A stretch of 64,000 nt of DNA from contig JACVTC010000042.1 in the NCBI GenBank assembly GCA_016946835.1, forward strand, positions 62,001 through 126,000. Direction: 5' to 3'. The position numbers and the translations under genes are program-made. Positions 38,783 to 51,504 of this stretch are shown here, one piece after another. Source of the DNA: Neocallimastix lanati (nom. inval.). Its lineage: Eukaryota > Neocallimastigomycota > Neocallimastigomycetes > Neocallimastigales > Neocallimastigaceae. The notes under the pieces were generated by a model. It was not told the origin of the DNA. It worked only from the letters and a program-made list of their open reading frames with translations, and ran no database searches. The stretch's first letter is position 1; every line of letters starts with the position of its first letter.

Positions 38783-40904
38783 CTATAAAGATCCAAAATC
38801 TATATGTGGATAGGATGTTTGTTCCGTTTGTCCTAAATTAAAAATATTTGCTATTAAATTTCCACTAGTGTCAGCAGAAGCCGTCGTAGTCAGTGGAGGA
38901 GTATTACTTAATTCAGAGAAGATATTATTATTATTAAAAGTATTAGCAATGGCAGCAGGATTAGTATGATTAAAAGTTGGTAGATTAAATACTTCTAATG
39001 CATTATTTTGATTATTTTGTGGGTTAAAAATATTATTTAGAGATTCCCTAAAGAGGTTCCTCTGTTCTTCGAGAAGCTGTCTTTTAAAGTCCTTTAAGAG
39101 GTTCTTATGTTCTTCGAGAAGCTCTCTTTTAAATTCCTTAAAGAAGTTCTCCTGTTGTTGGATACTTTGTTGATGCAAAATTCTTATCAGTTCCTGTCGT
39201 TGGATACTTTGTTGATGCAAAATTTCAGTTTTTAATTTTTCCAATTCATGTTGTATTTTTTCGTTCAACTCATTATGAAGTAAATAATTTTCTAATGGGA
39301 AATCCGTATTTAGTTTTTTTATAAATTTTAAAATATTGGCAAATTCTTTAATACTGGTCATATTTTCAATTTTTTCGAGATAATCTTGTCCAAAGAAGCT
39401 TTCAAAGTCAAAATAATTTGTTTTTATTTTAAAAGTAAATTGACGTTTAAAGGTTTCCACATCATCAATAATATTATTTAAATTAAAGAGATATTTTGAG
39501 TAACGACCCTTCATGAGCAATCGATTAAAATAATTTTCTCTTTGAAAGTACGTTTTTAAGCTCACGGTAGTAAATGGACCATTAATTGAACCCTTACCCC
39601 CTTTTTCCTTCACAAAAATAAGATAATAAATATAATGATTTGAGTTTTTTTTATTATTATTACTATTAGAATTTGAATTTAATTTTGATTTTGATTTTTT
39701 ATTAATATGATTTTCTTTTTCATTATCATGATCACTTTCATTTTCTTTTCCTAATCTATGATCGGAATCATACCCTCCTCCTTCAGAACAATTAATATTT
39801 AATTGAATATGTTTTAAATTTTCAAGATTTTCCTTTTTAATGATTCTAAATCGGAATCGACTATTTCTATCATTATTGCTATTGCTATTGCTATTGCTAT
39901 TGTTGTTGCTATTGCTATTGTTGTTGCTATTGCTATTGTTGTTGTTGTTACTATTGTTGTTGTTGTTGTTGTCGTCACTACTACTGTTACTATTACTGTT
40001 ACTATTACTGTTACTGTGGTAACTTTGAGCAATATTTTCAAAGGAATTATAATTGATTGGACGATTTTCAGTAACCGATTTATCAATTTCATTTAAAAAA
40101 ATTTCAAAACGATGATCCTGGAAAAAAATATTTTTTATTTCTACGAGGAAGACATGAACATCGGACAATTGATTATTGAAAAATTTTTTATGATAATTAT
40201 CGATATTAAAATCGAGATTAACGGTGCCAGAAGAACCAGAATTGGAACCCGAACCCATACTGGAATCATTATTACATAAAACTTTTTCCACATCATTGTA
40301 TTGATCCAAAAAAAATTTACTATTTCTACTATTGAATTTATTATAATTATCTAAGATATTTTTAAAAATGGGATCTCTAATTTTATCATATTGATAAGGT
40401 TTTTTTGTAAAGTTGAAAGTATTTTCATTATTTTCAACAATTAAAGAACATTGAAAAGAGCTTTGACTATTGACTGCCTTTTCTAGAAGAGGATTTATTT
40501 TTTCTTTAAATCGATTCAATTCATCGGTATCATCTTCATAACTATTTTCCTAAATATATAAATTTTTAAAAAAAAACAAAAATAAAATCATAGATATAGA
40601 TATAGATATATTATCAATAATTATAATAATAAATTTAACGTTAGCATCAATATTCTATTTCTTTTTTTTTTTTTTTTTAATGATTATTCATATATCAATT
40701 ATTATTTATGTTAATATTTATTTAAAGTAAAAAATCAATAAAATATATTGAAAATATATATAAATAGAATATATATATATATATATAAACATAAAATAAT
40801 TCATATATATATATGAAAAAAGACTAATAATGAATAAAATACTAAATAGACATAATAATAAAAATATAAAAAAAAAAAAAATGAAATAATAAACAAATGA
40901 AATG

Positions 40905-40954
<50 letters not shown>

Positions 40955-41028
40955 TAATATTTATGTATTAATTAAAATAAAATTTTTTTTATTATTATAT
41001 TTACCAACTTTTTTCGTTTAATGACCAT
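38783..41028 (-). CDS. Intron-containing gene, Ser/Asn-rich coiled-coil protein of unknown function
   Basis: Exon 1 is 41028-41005 (MVIKRKKL), followed by GTAAAT; exon 2 is 40549-38783, preceded by TATATTTAG. Phase 0 on both sides gives a 596-residue protein starting MVIKRKKLENSYEDDTDELN. The 455-bp intron (41004-40550) holds an A-run of ~50 bases. The basic start could be a nuclear signal. A Ser/Asn repeat region follows (~residues 185-225), then an acidic/basic stretch, a middle part with hydrophobic helices (RLLMKGRYSKYLFNLNNIID), then a glutamine/leucine coiled coil with repeated LHQQSIQ and KDFKRQLLEEQRNLF heptad-like units (~residues 440-515), and a Thr/Asn-rich tail. No domain is recognised. 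Neighbours give no functional clue. Confidence 0.75.
40550..41004 (-). other. Spliceosomal intron of the 38783-41028 gene
   Basis: GTAAAT at the 5' end, TATTTAG at the 3' end, extremely A/T-rich, 455 bp. It joins two open frames in phase 0. This is the clearest intron in the window. Confidence 0.75.
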
Positions 41029-41647
41029 TTTCTTTTTCAATATGTATAGGTATAAATACGAAGATAATAGTAATGATAATAATAATATTAATATTAATAG
41101 TAATAGTAATGATAATAATAGTAATAAATAATAAAAATAAATAATAAAAATAGTTTTATGAAAAATATGAAATATAAAATATGCAATATATCAAAAATGA
41201 AATATAGGTAAATATTATATTATAAAATAATATTATGTTTGCTTGCTTTTGTTTTTTTAAAAAAAAAAAAATAAAACAAAAAACAAAAAATAAAATATGT
41301 AAAGAAGCAAAGAAAAGGATAAAAAAAAAAAAAAAAAAGAAATTTGTACTTTTATATATATTTCTTTCTTTTTAATTAATTCTATTATTATATATAATAA
41401 TTGTAATAATTGTAATAATAATTATTATTAATTATTAATTATTATTATAATTATTTATTATTAATTATTAATTATTTAATTATTATTTATTATTAATTAT
41501 TATTATTAATTATTATTTAATTATTTATTAAAAAAAAGAAATAAATAAGCACTAAATCTAAATTTTTTTTTTTCTTTTTAATGAAATGTTTTTTTATTTA
41601 AATAAATAAAAAAAAAAAAAAACCTTTTCAATGCAAGTTCAGAAAAT

Positions 41648-41690
<43 letters not shown>

Positions 41691-43732
41691 GAGAAAAACT
41701 TTTCTTTTATAGTTAATTTATGGATGATTTTAAGTCCGTTAAAAGAGAGAAAAAAAATTTGGAAGTTAAAAAAAAAAAATTTAATTTAATAAAAAAAAAT
41801 TTAAATTTAAATTTATTTATTTATTTATATTTATATATTTATATATTTATTTTTATTTATATATTTATTTATATATTTATATATTTATTTATATATTTAT
41901 TTATGTATTTATTTATGTATTATTATATATTTATTAATGTATTATTATGTATTAAATATTAAATAAGCCATCAATTATAAAATTTATTTATTTATATTTA
42001 TTTATTTATTTATTTATTTATATTTATTTATTTATTTAATGTAATATAATAGCATATGTAATATGTAAATATAATATATTTAGTTTATATATAAAATATA
42101 TAATTAAATAAATAAACAATTAATTCTTTATTTAATTCCATTTTTTTAATTTTTATAAAGAATTAATTTAAAATTGGACATGATATTTAAATAGATAAAT
42201 AAATATTTAAATAGATAAATTAAAATAAATAAATAAATATTTAAATATTTAAATATTTAAATAAATAAATTAAATAATATAAATAAATAAATTAAATAAA
42301 TAAATAAATAAAAATTTAAATAAATAATTAATATTTTTATTCTTTATTTATTTAAGATATAAATAATTCATATGGAATGAAAAACATTTTATTTATTTAT
42401 TTATTTTATTTATTTAATTTATTTATCTATTTAAATATTTATTTATTTAATTTATTTAATTTATTTATATTATTTATTTATTTATATTATTCATATATTT
42501 AGTTTATTCATTTAATTTATTTGATTAATTGATTGATTGGTGAATTAAGATTTCATATAATATATTATATATGATATATAATTTATTATATTTTATATAT
42601 TATATATTATATATTAGATATAAATATATTATAAATATATAAATAAGGGTTAGAAATAAATAGATAAAGAGGTGGGATCGTGCATTTCGCAATAAAAAGT
42701 CCATTGACATTATTAATAATAAATTTATTCCATCTTATTATTATATTTACATAAATATATGTAATCATATGAATGAATCAAATGAATATCATAATGAAAA
42801 CATGTGAATTTACATAAAAATAAAAAGGAAAAAATAAAAATGAAAATAAAAAAATATTTAATAATATGGGAGAATTGCAATAAATAAAAATTCAAAATAA
42901 TTATTTTTAAACTTGGTTTTATTATATTTTTTAATATAGAAAGTATAAAATTTTTATATTATAATTTTATATTTATCTTTATATTTAATACCTATTATTA
43001 TTTTCATCATTATTATAAAAAGATTATTATTGATGTTTCTGTAATTAATTATTGCTACAGTTTATATTATTTATTTACTATTTATTCTATATTATTTATT
43101 ATTAATTTATAACATAAAATGTTATATGAAAAACTTTTTTTTAATGTTTTTCTATAGTAGTTAAATATTATTTTTATTAATTCATTTATATATACATATA
43201 TTTGTAAATAATAATAATTATTATTTATAATTTTAATTGTCATTTTTATTATTTATGACAATCCTTTTTATAATTATTACTATACTGTTTATAGTATTAT
43301 TTTTATTATTATTATTATTATTTATTATTTATCAATTATTTATTATTTATTTATTTAAACAGATATTTATATATGAAAAAATTTTTTTAATATTTAAATA
43401 TTTAACTTCAAAAATATTAAATACATCTATATTAATAATATTTAATTTTATTTATTTATTTATTTATTTCATAATTTTCAATTTGGCGAAATGCCCCACT
43501 CCATTATAATATATTTTTTCAATTAAATATTAAATATCATCATCTTATTATAATATAAAACTATTATTAGTAAAAAAAAAAAAAGAAAAGTTTACTAACG
43601 ATTACCTTTTTTTTTTTTTTTTTTATGTGTAATTTCTTTTTTCATTTTTCTTTATATTAATAAAAAATCCAAAGAGTCATTATATATAATATATTATTTC
43701 ATAAAAAAAAAAAAAAAAAAAAGCAAAGAGTT
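41029..43732. other. Low-complexity A/T region
   Basis: No gene. TTTA/TTTATA tandem tracts at 41805-42060, AATA/TTTA tracts at 42180-42520, several A-runs. An inverted pair GTGGG..GCATTTCGC (42673-42690) and GGCGAAATGCCCCAC (43484-43498) flanks ~800 bp and might be the ends of a degenerate element; the evidence is thin. Confidence 0.5.
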
Positions 43733-44040
43733 ATTCATCGGTGATAACACCACGTCCATTATTGTGAGAAATAATTTCAGTATTAGTGTTATCAAACGAA
43801 TCTGTATCAGATCTTTCACCGGGAGGTGAAAATCAGTGCCTTATTCATTTCGACGTCGATGCTCATGGCAACGGTGGATTCAAGAGATTCAACGGAATAC
43901 CATTTCATCATCAATCAGGAAAAAACTAGTGATCAACTTACTTCATAAAAAACCATTGAAGAGAAATTCAAGGAATAACATCTTTAAATATACTATCTTC
44001 TATCTTAGTCCTATGGAAATAATAAGAACAATAATAGAAG
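43733..44040 (-). pseudogene. Possible 3' end of a broken gene (minus strand)
   Basis: Sequence here has clear codon-like composition unlike its surroundings. On the minus strand the last 28 codons read ERSDTDSFDNTNTEIISHNN then GRGVITDE and TAA (43733). Upstream coding-like segments (SIDVEMNKALIF; LIDDEMVF) are in other frames, so about two single-base shifts or unrecognised splices would be needed. On the plus strand a stop-free stretch also exists (HFDVDAHGNGGFKRFNGIPF), so strand choice is uncertain. Function unknown. Confidence 0.3.
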
Positions 44041-44379
44041 GGTTATTCTAATGATTTTTTTGAACCCATTAGTAAAAAAAAAAAAAAAAAAGGAAATTCA
44101 CCAATAATTATATAATCACCCCTAAAAAAAATAAAAAATAAAAAATAAAAAATAAAAAATAAAAAAAAAACTTAATAAATATAACATTATCATAGTATTA
44201 TATATGAATGATTCCTACATGAAAATAGATACATAAAAAAAAAAAAAAAAAAAAAAACAAGATAATATTTATTAAAATTTTTTATTGTTCAATTAATTCT
44301 TTGTATTATATATATATATATTATATTTATATCTTTATTTTATTTAGGTAATTTTTTTTAATTACAAATTTTCTTTAGA

Positions 44380-45080
44380 ATAAAAAAAAATTTTTTTTTC
44401 CTTTTTAAAACAAAATGTTTTTTAAAATAAAATAAAATATTTTTTAAAAATAAAATAAGATGTTTTTTTAAAATAAATAAATAAAAATGTATTTTTAAAA
44501 TAAAATAAAATGTAATTTTAAAATAAAATATTTTTTTTAAAATAATTTTTTTTTTTTCAAAATAAAATAAAATGTTTTTAAAAATAAAATAAAATAAAAT
44601 GTTTTTTTAAAATAAAATAAAATGATTTTTTAAAATAAAATTTTGTTTTTTTTTTAAATAAAATGGTTTTTTAAAATAAAGTAAAATGATTTTTTAAAAT
44701 CAAGTAAAATGTTTTTTTTTTTTTAAATAAAATAAAAATTTTTTTTTTTTTAAAATAAAATAAAAGGTTTTTTTCAGAATAAAATGTTTTTTAAAAATAA
44801 AATGTTTTTTAAAAATAAAGTATTTTTTCAATATAATATATTTTTTAAAAACAAAATAAAATGTTTTTTTAAAATAAAATAAAATAGAATAAAATGTTTT
44901 TTAAGATAAAATATATATTTTTTTTCTTCTTTTTTTTTTTTTTCTTTTTTTCTTTTTTTTAAATAAAATGCTTTTTTAAAATAAAATAAAATGCTTTTTT
45001 TTAAAATAAAATAAAATAGAATAAAATGTTTTTTTAAAATAAAATATATTTTCTTTTTTTCTTTCGTTTTTCTTTCTTTT

Positions 45081-45121
<41 letters not shown>

Positions 45122-45400
45122 CATAAAATTTTTTTTTTAAAATAAAACAAAATAGAATAAATTTTTTTTTTTTAAAATAAAATATATTTTCTTTTGTTCT
45201 TTCGTTTTTTTTTCTTTTTTTTTCTTTTTTTTTTTTTTCTCTTTTTTTACTTTTTTTTTTTTTTTTTTTTTTTTATTAAATATAAAGTTTTTTTCTTTTA
45301 ATATAAAATAAAATATTTTTTAAAAAATAAAAAAAAAAAATGTTTTTTTAAACTAAAATATAATGTTATTTTTAAAAATAAAATAAATTATTTTTTTATA
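44380..45400. repeat. Alternating T-tract / AAAATAAAATG array, block 1
   Basis: Dozens of imperfect units of the form T(6-9) then AAAATAAAATAAAATG, period roughly 20-30 bp, with pyrimidine runs (TTTCTTTC) inside. The frames here translate as poly-Lys and are artefacts. Similar blocks are at 51000-51330 and 56570-57660. Confidence 0.75.
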
Positions 45401-45410
45401 AGTATTTCAA

Positions 45411-45460
45411 ACTACACCATTTCTTGGCCATATTGGTAAGACGTCAGCACTCTTGGTAAT
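45411..45460 (+). pseudogene. tRNA-Thr-like 5' half (degenerate)
   Basis: TTCTTGGCCATATTGGTAAG and the following ACGTCAGCACTCTTGGTAAT resemble the D-arm and anticodon 5' side of a eukaryotic tRNA-Thr. No matching anticodon 3' stem, T-arm or acceptor follows. A chance match is possible. Confidence 0.25.
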
Positions 45461-45954
45461 AAAATATATTTAACTCCATTCCTATTTTTTATTTTTTAAT
45501 AATTTCTATTGGTTGAAATAAAGGAGAAGGAAGAGGAGAAGAATATTTTAATAATTTTAATTTAAATATATTTTTTTTTGTTATTCTATTATGATGAAAA
45601 AAAAATTTATCTCTATCTCTATATTTATATTGAAATATTTTATATTAAAATGAATATATTTATATCTATATATTTATATCTATATATATATATCTATATA
45701 TATATAACTATATATTACCTTTGGTATTGAAACAATAGGTTTTCTTATTTTTGAAATTGTATTTCTTTGTTTCCTTAACAATGGTTCCTTTTTTACGATA
45801 TCTCTACTTTTTATTTTTATTATTTTTTCTATCGGCAGAGTGAAAGAAAGAAGGAAGAGATGAAAGAGGATAATAATAAAATTAATTTAAATATAATTTT
45901 TAGTTTATATATATAATTAATTATAATTAAAAAAAAAAAAAAAATTTTTAAATT

Positions 45955-47226
45955 TTATCTTTTAAAAAATAAAAAAAATTTCATTAAATAACTTTTATTC
46001 TTACCTAAATTTTTTTCGGTCGAAAATACTTTAGAATGTTTTGAAAGCCTAATTTTTGAAAATTGTTCCGTGATAAGTTTAATTCTTTCTGTATAATTAT
46101 AATTTTCTTTAACAATTAAATTATTATTATTATTATAATTAATAATTTGTAGAGAATTATTATTTTTATTTATTATATTATTTATCGTTTGATTACCTTT
46201 TTCCGTATCCTTATCCTTATTATTATCTTCATTATTAGAATTATTATTATTTATGCTACTATTGTACGTGTTACTGATATTATTGATGTTATTGTTTGTA
46301 CTGTTATCACTACTATTTTTATTCTTGTATCCATAATTATATTTATTAATTTTGTTATTGTTTACTCCATATTCACTTTTTTTATCAATCTTTTCAATTA
46401 TTTTTTCATTATTTACATTATAATTATTAGCGTCATTAATATCATTATTATTTTTTTGAATCATTAGAAGAGAATTTACCTCGGACTCACGACGATCGTT
46501 CTTTCCATTCATTTGTTTATCCACTTTAAAGTCACTGGAATTTGAATTATCTAGCCCGTTAACGATAACCATACTGGTATCCTTAGGGCTATCTTGTTTC
46601 CTCTTGTCAATATCACCATGATGGGGCTCTTCGTGCCATGGGTAACCATCACCGTCTTCATCCCCATCACTGCCATTGGTACCATAATGAAGCATAGGAG
46701 GAGTCATGACTTCTTCCATGTCATTATCCTTCCCTTTTTTGTGTTGAATCTCGTTCATAATGGAGTCAAACTTCATCTCCACTTCCGTCAAGCCAATTTT
46801 TACCTTTTGGAATTTGGCTTTCAGAATTGTGAAGTCCTTCTTTGTAGGTAAGTCGCTGGCCAAGATTTTTTTTATATCCAGTTTGATCTTGCTAATATTA
46901 TTTTTTACCGAGGATAGTTCCTTATGGAAGAGTATTCTCTGGTTTAAGGAGCGAAGTTGAGCAGTGAGGGACATTTCAAAATTTTGAAAACAGAAATCGA
47001 AAAAATCATAAAAAAATTTATCATTATTTTCATCTCTGTTATTAGTCCAGTTCCATTTGAGTTGAGAGAGCCATTTAATTTGATTCTTCAATTGTTCCTC
47101 ATAGGAACGGTCTTCTTCTAATTTTGATGTACTGCGTTCACTGATTTTTGGTGTCATGTTGTTATTTAAAGTAATGAATAAAACTAATAAAGTGAAGAGA
47201 TTAATAATGTTTTTAAAAAATTGCAT
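45955..47226 (-). CDS. Predicted secreted N-rich coiled-coil protein (family founder, full length)
   Basis: 423 residues. Residues 1-~24 (MQFFKNIINLFTLLVLFITL) form a strong signal peptide. A conserved W/F-rich module follows (QIKWLSQLKWNWTNN, FFYDFFDFCFQNFEMS), then a helical, probably coiled-coil segment (~95-160), an acidic/Gly loop (PPMLHYGTNGSDGDEDGDGY then PWHEEPHH) with acidic residues, and a long Asn-rich tail ending KFFLFFKR. Three partial copies lie at 54100, 54582 and 62559, so this is a multicopy family. No known domain is recognised. Secretion or surface location is inferred from the signal peptide alone. Confidence 0.75.
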   Translation of the reverse strand: MQFFKNIINLFTLLVLFITLNNNMTPKISERSTSKLEEDRSYEEQLKNQIKWLSQLKWNWTNNRDENNDKFFYDFFDFCFQNFEMSLTAQLRSLNQRILFHKELSSVKNNISKIKLDIKKILASDLPTKKDFTILKAKFQKVKIGLTEVEMKFDSIMNEIQHKKGKDNDMEEVMTPPMLHYGTNGSDGDEDGDGYPWHEEPHHGDIDKRKQDSPKDTSMVIVNGLDNSNSSDFKVDKQMNGKNDRRESEVNSLLMIQKNNNDINDANNYNVNNEKIIEKIDKKSEYGVNNNKINKYNYGYKNKNSSDNSTNNNINNISNTYNSSINNNNSNNEDNNKDKDTEKGNQTINNIINKNNNSLQIINYNNNNNLIVKENYNYTERIKLITEQFSKIRLSKHSKVFSTEKNLGKNKSYLMKFFLFFKR

Positions 47227-48096
47227 TAATAAGAAAATAAAAATAAAAAAAAATTCGTATATTTTTATTATATTATTGTTGATGTTATTGTTCTTGTTAT
47301 TGTTCTTGTTGACTTAAAAAAAAATATAATATAATATTATATAAAAAATATAAAATATTGGAAAAATTAAAAATTAAAATATTAAAAAAAAATAATAATA
47401 AAATTAAAAAATTAAATATATAAATTGTCTTTTTTTTTTTTTTTTTTCTTTAAAAAAACTATTAAAGTTTTAATTAACAAAAAAAAATGTTTAATTATAA
47501 ATAATAAATAATATTAAATAATGATATTGTTAAATAATAATAATATTCAATAATTAATAATAATAATATTCAATAATAAATAATAATATATAATAAATAG
47601 TATTCAATAATAAATATTTAATAATATTTAATATTTAATAATATATAATAAATAATAATTTGTTAAGACACACAGTAGAAGAGAAAAAGGAAAAAAAAAA
47701 TTTTTTTATTTTTTCATACAGTCGTCATGCATTGCATAAAATAAAATAAAACTTTAAATGCTAATAGAAATCGAAAATTTAACTAGTTTTTTATATATTA
47801 CAGAGATCTATAAAGTATTAAACTTCAATTAATATTAAAAATAAACTTTTAATTTAATTTAAATTCAATAGAATAACTAATAATAATCCTAACGGACATA
47901 ACAATTAATAAAAATTTATAAGAAATAATGAATAATAATAATAATAATGTTCATAACAATTAATAAAAATTCATAATAGTAATAAAAAATAAATAATAAA
48001 TAAATAATAAATAATTGAATAATAAATAATAACTAATAACTAATAAATAATAAATAATAAATAATGAAATAATAAATAATAAAAGGAGTATTTATT
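47227..48096. other. 5' flank of the secreted-protein gene (non-coding)
   Basis: A/T-rich; parts resemble the 5' flanks of the truncated copies, for example the GTTCTTGTTATTGTTCTTGT tract near 47290 and CAGTAGAAGAGAAA at 47669 (compare 55396). No gene. Confidence 0.5.
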
Positions 48097-48349
48097 AATA
48101 AATAATAAATAATAAATAATAAATAATAAATAATAAATAATAAATAATAAATAATAAATAATAAATAATAAATAATAAATAATAAATAATAAATAATAAA
48201 TAATAAATAATAAATAATAAATAATAAATAATAAATAATAAATAATAAATAATAAATAATAAATAATAAATAATAAATAATAAATAATAAATAATAAATA
48301 ATAAATAATAAATAATAAATAATAAATAATAAATAATAAATAATAAAAA
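48097..48349. repeat. Heptanucleotide array (AATAATA)n
   Basis: About 36 near-perfect tandem copies of a 7-bp unit over ~250 bp. It is not a known telomere motif and is bounded by related imperfect A/T repeats. Confidence 0.9.
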
Positions 48350-48529
48350 GTATTCTTAAATACGAGTTAACACCATAAAAAGGAAAAGAAAAGACAAAAA
48401 TTAATATTTTAATTAAAAATAAATATAAAATAAAATAAAATATATAAACATATTTAAATAGGAAAAAAATATATATATATATAATATATATATATAATAT
48501 ATATATATATAAAAAGACTCTTCACACTT

Positions 48530-49565
48530 TTAAAAGTATTGAATCACCGTCTTAGTAATAAAAACTAGCTGTAGAAAGTATAAAAAGTTTCTTAGACATA
48601 TTATAAATAGTAGAATTGGAAGTCCTCTTTTATTTTTAAACCTAAAAATCCCTCAAAACATAACCTCAATTAAAAAACAGTTTGAGCTTTTTTTTTTTTT
48701 TATTTTTTTAATCCTATTAAAAAAAAATGAATTTTAGGATAAAAGTCATATTGATTAAGACTCGGTAGATGGTTCTTACCAAGCTTAAATGAAGGATTTT
48801 TCATTATATCTTGAAGGTATAAAAGCTTCTTTGGTTTTCATCATCAACAGTAATCAACAAACCATTGTAGCGTATTTACTTAATTTTAAAAAAGGTCATT
48901 TCATTTTTTTAATACCCTTCCAATCATGAACTTTATTTTAAAAGGTTTTTTTCACAAGGGGATTTTGAAAGGATCAACAAAACAATATCATCAGCAACTA
49001 GGCCACAACACAACACTTTTCTTTTCTTTCTTTCTTTATTTTTTTTTTTTTATAACAATCAAATAATATCACATCACTTACATTTATTAAATATGTCATT
49101 AGCAAATTATATTAAAATAAAATAATGTATAGAAATTAGTAATGAACTGAAGGCGTTTATCATGAAAACAATATCAATATTATTAAGTTTTTTTTTTTTT
49201 TTTGAAAGTATATAATAAATTGGAACTTAATCATAATTTTTTTTTTTTTTTTTTACTTGATCAAGAAAAGTAAGAAAGGTAAATTTGATCATTAAATATT
49301 TTTTTTTCTTTAGCAAATTTCATGAATGGGGTAGATAAATAAAAATATAAATAAACATATTTTTCTTCTTTTAGTTTTTAAAAATAAATATCAAAACTGT
49401 TCTGGTCTAATAATTTCATGAGGAAAAAAAATCATAGTATGAAATAATTTTTTTAGTGACAATTTTTTAACAGAATTCCTATAATCTTACCTTGATGAAT
49501 AAAATATTATTGGTAATAATATATTTACAAATACGAAAGATCATCTTAAAAAGAAATGCTACTCT
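48530..49565. repeat. Left arm of a large inverted repeat
   Basis: Its reverse complement recurs at 51505-52700. Matching blocks include the GAATCACC...TAGTAATAAAAACTAGCT segment (48540 vs 52680), the GATGGTTCTT block (48767 vs 52285), CCAATCATGAACTTTATTT (48920 vs 52130) and TCAAAACTGTTCTGGTCTAA (49392 vs 51690). Divergence is mostly indels in homopolymers. No convincing gene. Confidence 0.85.
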
Positions 49566-50612
49566 CAGAGCCGAAAAATATTTTTAAATAAAAAAAAAAA
49601 AAAAAATTTTTTTTGTTGGTTATATCATCAGGATCAGGAGCTTTATTTTTATTATTCATTGAAAGAAATAGTGGAGTGAATTTTCCTGACATTAAAATTG
49701 ATTGATTAATGTCCTTTGATTCCTGAGAAGAAGAAGAAGAAGAAGAAGAATTTGTTTATCATATTCTTTTCCAAAAATTTTCTTTAAGAATGAGACAGAG
49801 TTATCATCAGAAGTAAATTTTTTTTTATAGTGTTTTACAAAAAAAATAAAAAATAAAAAATAAAAAAAGATACCATAAAGAAAAAAAGTGATTTGAATTG
49901 ATCTTTTTGAGATACTAGAACATTTACCTACTTTATCTTTAATGTACATTCGATGATTGAGAAAGGAGAGATAGAAGAAGAGAAAGAAAGAAAGAAGAAA
50001 GGAAGGAAAAGGAAGAAGAAAGAAAGAAAAGGTTTAAAGTTTTTTCTTTAAGTCTAGATCAACCACGTTGAGCGTCATTTTTTTTTTTTATGAAACACTT
50101 CACCCAATGGATGGAATAAATCAAATTTTTTTTTTTATTTTTTAATTTTTTTTTTAAAATCTAATTATACTAGTATTCCTCTTAATACTAATGAATACAA
50201 TCAGAAAGAAACCTTGTATTCTTTAGAAAGATTTACAAAATTCCAGAAGATTAAGTAAATCATTTTTAGGATTAAAAATTTTTTTAAAATCCTTTTTTTT
50301 TTCACTTTTTTTGCTTTATTTCTCTCAAGAATCTTTATTTTTTTTTTTATTGGGAAATGTTAAATGTTTCCTAAGTGAACATCGAGTAACAACCCCCAAA
50401 AAAAAATCAAGAAAAACTATATTTAACTGAAAGTATATTATATATACTCAATTCAAATATTCTATAAATTATCATATAATGAATTAGTGAAGTAAGGTAG
50501 TGAATTTGACAGGAATGGTGGATACCAATATAAAGGTCACGTATACCATTGATTTTCATGTCTGCAGAGATCTTAATACTGTTCTCTAATGATTGAGAAA
50601 TGGATAGGCATT

Positions 50613-50875
50613 AAAGAAAGAAAAAACGAAAGAAAGAAAGAAAGAAAGAATGAATGAATGAATGAATGAATGAATGAAAGAAAAAAAGAAAGAAAGAAAA
50701 AAAGAAAGAATGAATAAATGAATGAATGAATGAAAGAATGAAAGAAAAAAAGAAAGAAAGAAAAAAAGAAAGAAAAAAAGAAAGAATGAATGAATGAATG
50801 AATGAATGAATGAAAGAATGAATGAATGAAAGAATGAAAGAAAGAAAGGAAGAATGAATGAATGAATGAATGAAC
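50613..50875. repeat. GAAA/GAAT microsatellite
   Basis: Interleaved blocks of (GAAA)n and (GAAT)n over ~260 bp, purine-only on one strand apart from T. Confidence 0.9.
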
Positions 50876-50999
50876 TATTACAGACCAGACTTCTTTAAGA
50901 CAAATATAAATAGGATTAATAATAATAATAATAAAAATAAAACATAATACTAATTAAAATTTTTTAATGTTCAATTAATTCTTTCAATTATTTTTTTAT

Positions 51000-51330
51000 A
51001 TATATCTTTATTTTATTTAGATTTTTTTTTTCAATTGTAAATTATCTTTATAATAAAATAAAAAAAAGAAATTTTTTTTTAAAACAAAAGAAAATGTTTT
51101 TTTAAAATAAAATAAAATATTTCTTAAAAATAAAATAAGATGTTTCTTAAAATAAATAAATAAAAATGTATTTTTAAAATAAAATAGAATGCTTTTTTAA
51201 AATAAAAAAAAATGTACTTTTTTTTTTAAAAATTATTTTTTTTTTTTAAAAATAAAATAAAATGCCTTATTTTTTTAAATAAAGTATTTTTTTAAAAATA
51301 AAATAATTTTTTTTTTCTTTAAAATCAATT
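51000..51330. repeat. Alternating T-tract / AAAATAAAATG array, block 2
   Basis: Same architecture as 44380-45400; the stretch before it (TTAAAATTTTTTAATGTTCAATTAATTC-like) also matches 44270-44300. Confidence 0.7.
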
Positions 51331-51504
51331 TTTTTTTAAATAAAAAATTGAAACATTAAGAAAATCTACAGTAATAATGCCAAATAGTAATTATATACAT
51401 AGTTATTCCATTAAAAATATATATATATATATATAAAAATAATTAATTTTTAATTTTTTTTTTTATTTAATATAATTTTGGGATGGTAACTTCCTTGATG
51501 AAAT

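Larger units (their letters stand above)
49566..51504. other. Spacer of the large inverted repeat
   Basis: No convincing gene. It holds GAAG/GAAA-rich tracts (49965-50033), a GAAA/GAAT microsatellite (50613-50875) and an alternating T/A array at 51000-51330. Confidence 0.5.

Noticed and set aside
39840-40022. Poly-Leu frame on the plus strand
   Set aside because: Antisense of the Ser/Asn repeat in the intron-containing gene.
38783-40549. Sin3/PAH-type corepressor identity for the intron-containing gene
   Set aside because: A helix near VHVFLVEIKNIFFQDHRFEI recalls PAH repeats, but spacing and key residues are not convincing.
42673-43498. Terminal-inverted-repeat transposon of ~825 bp
   Set aside because: Inverted ends are short and imperfect, no target duplication and no transposase; could be chance.
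44828-45124. Lys-rich 98-codon minus-strand frame
   Set aside because: Product of the T-tract/AAAATAAAATG array, with no start context or similarity.
48097-48349. Heptamer array as a telomere
   Set aside because: The unit is A/T only, interstitial, and unlike TTAGGG-type repeats; a microsatellite is enough.
50613-50875. CRISPR-like array
   Set aside because: Simple GAAA/GAAT microsatellite without constant repeats and unique spacers, in a eukaryotic context.
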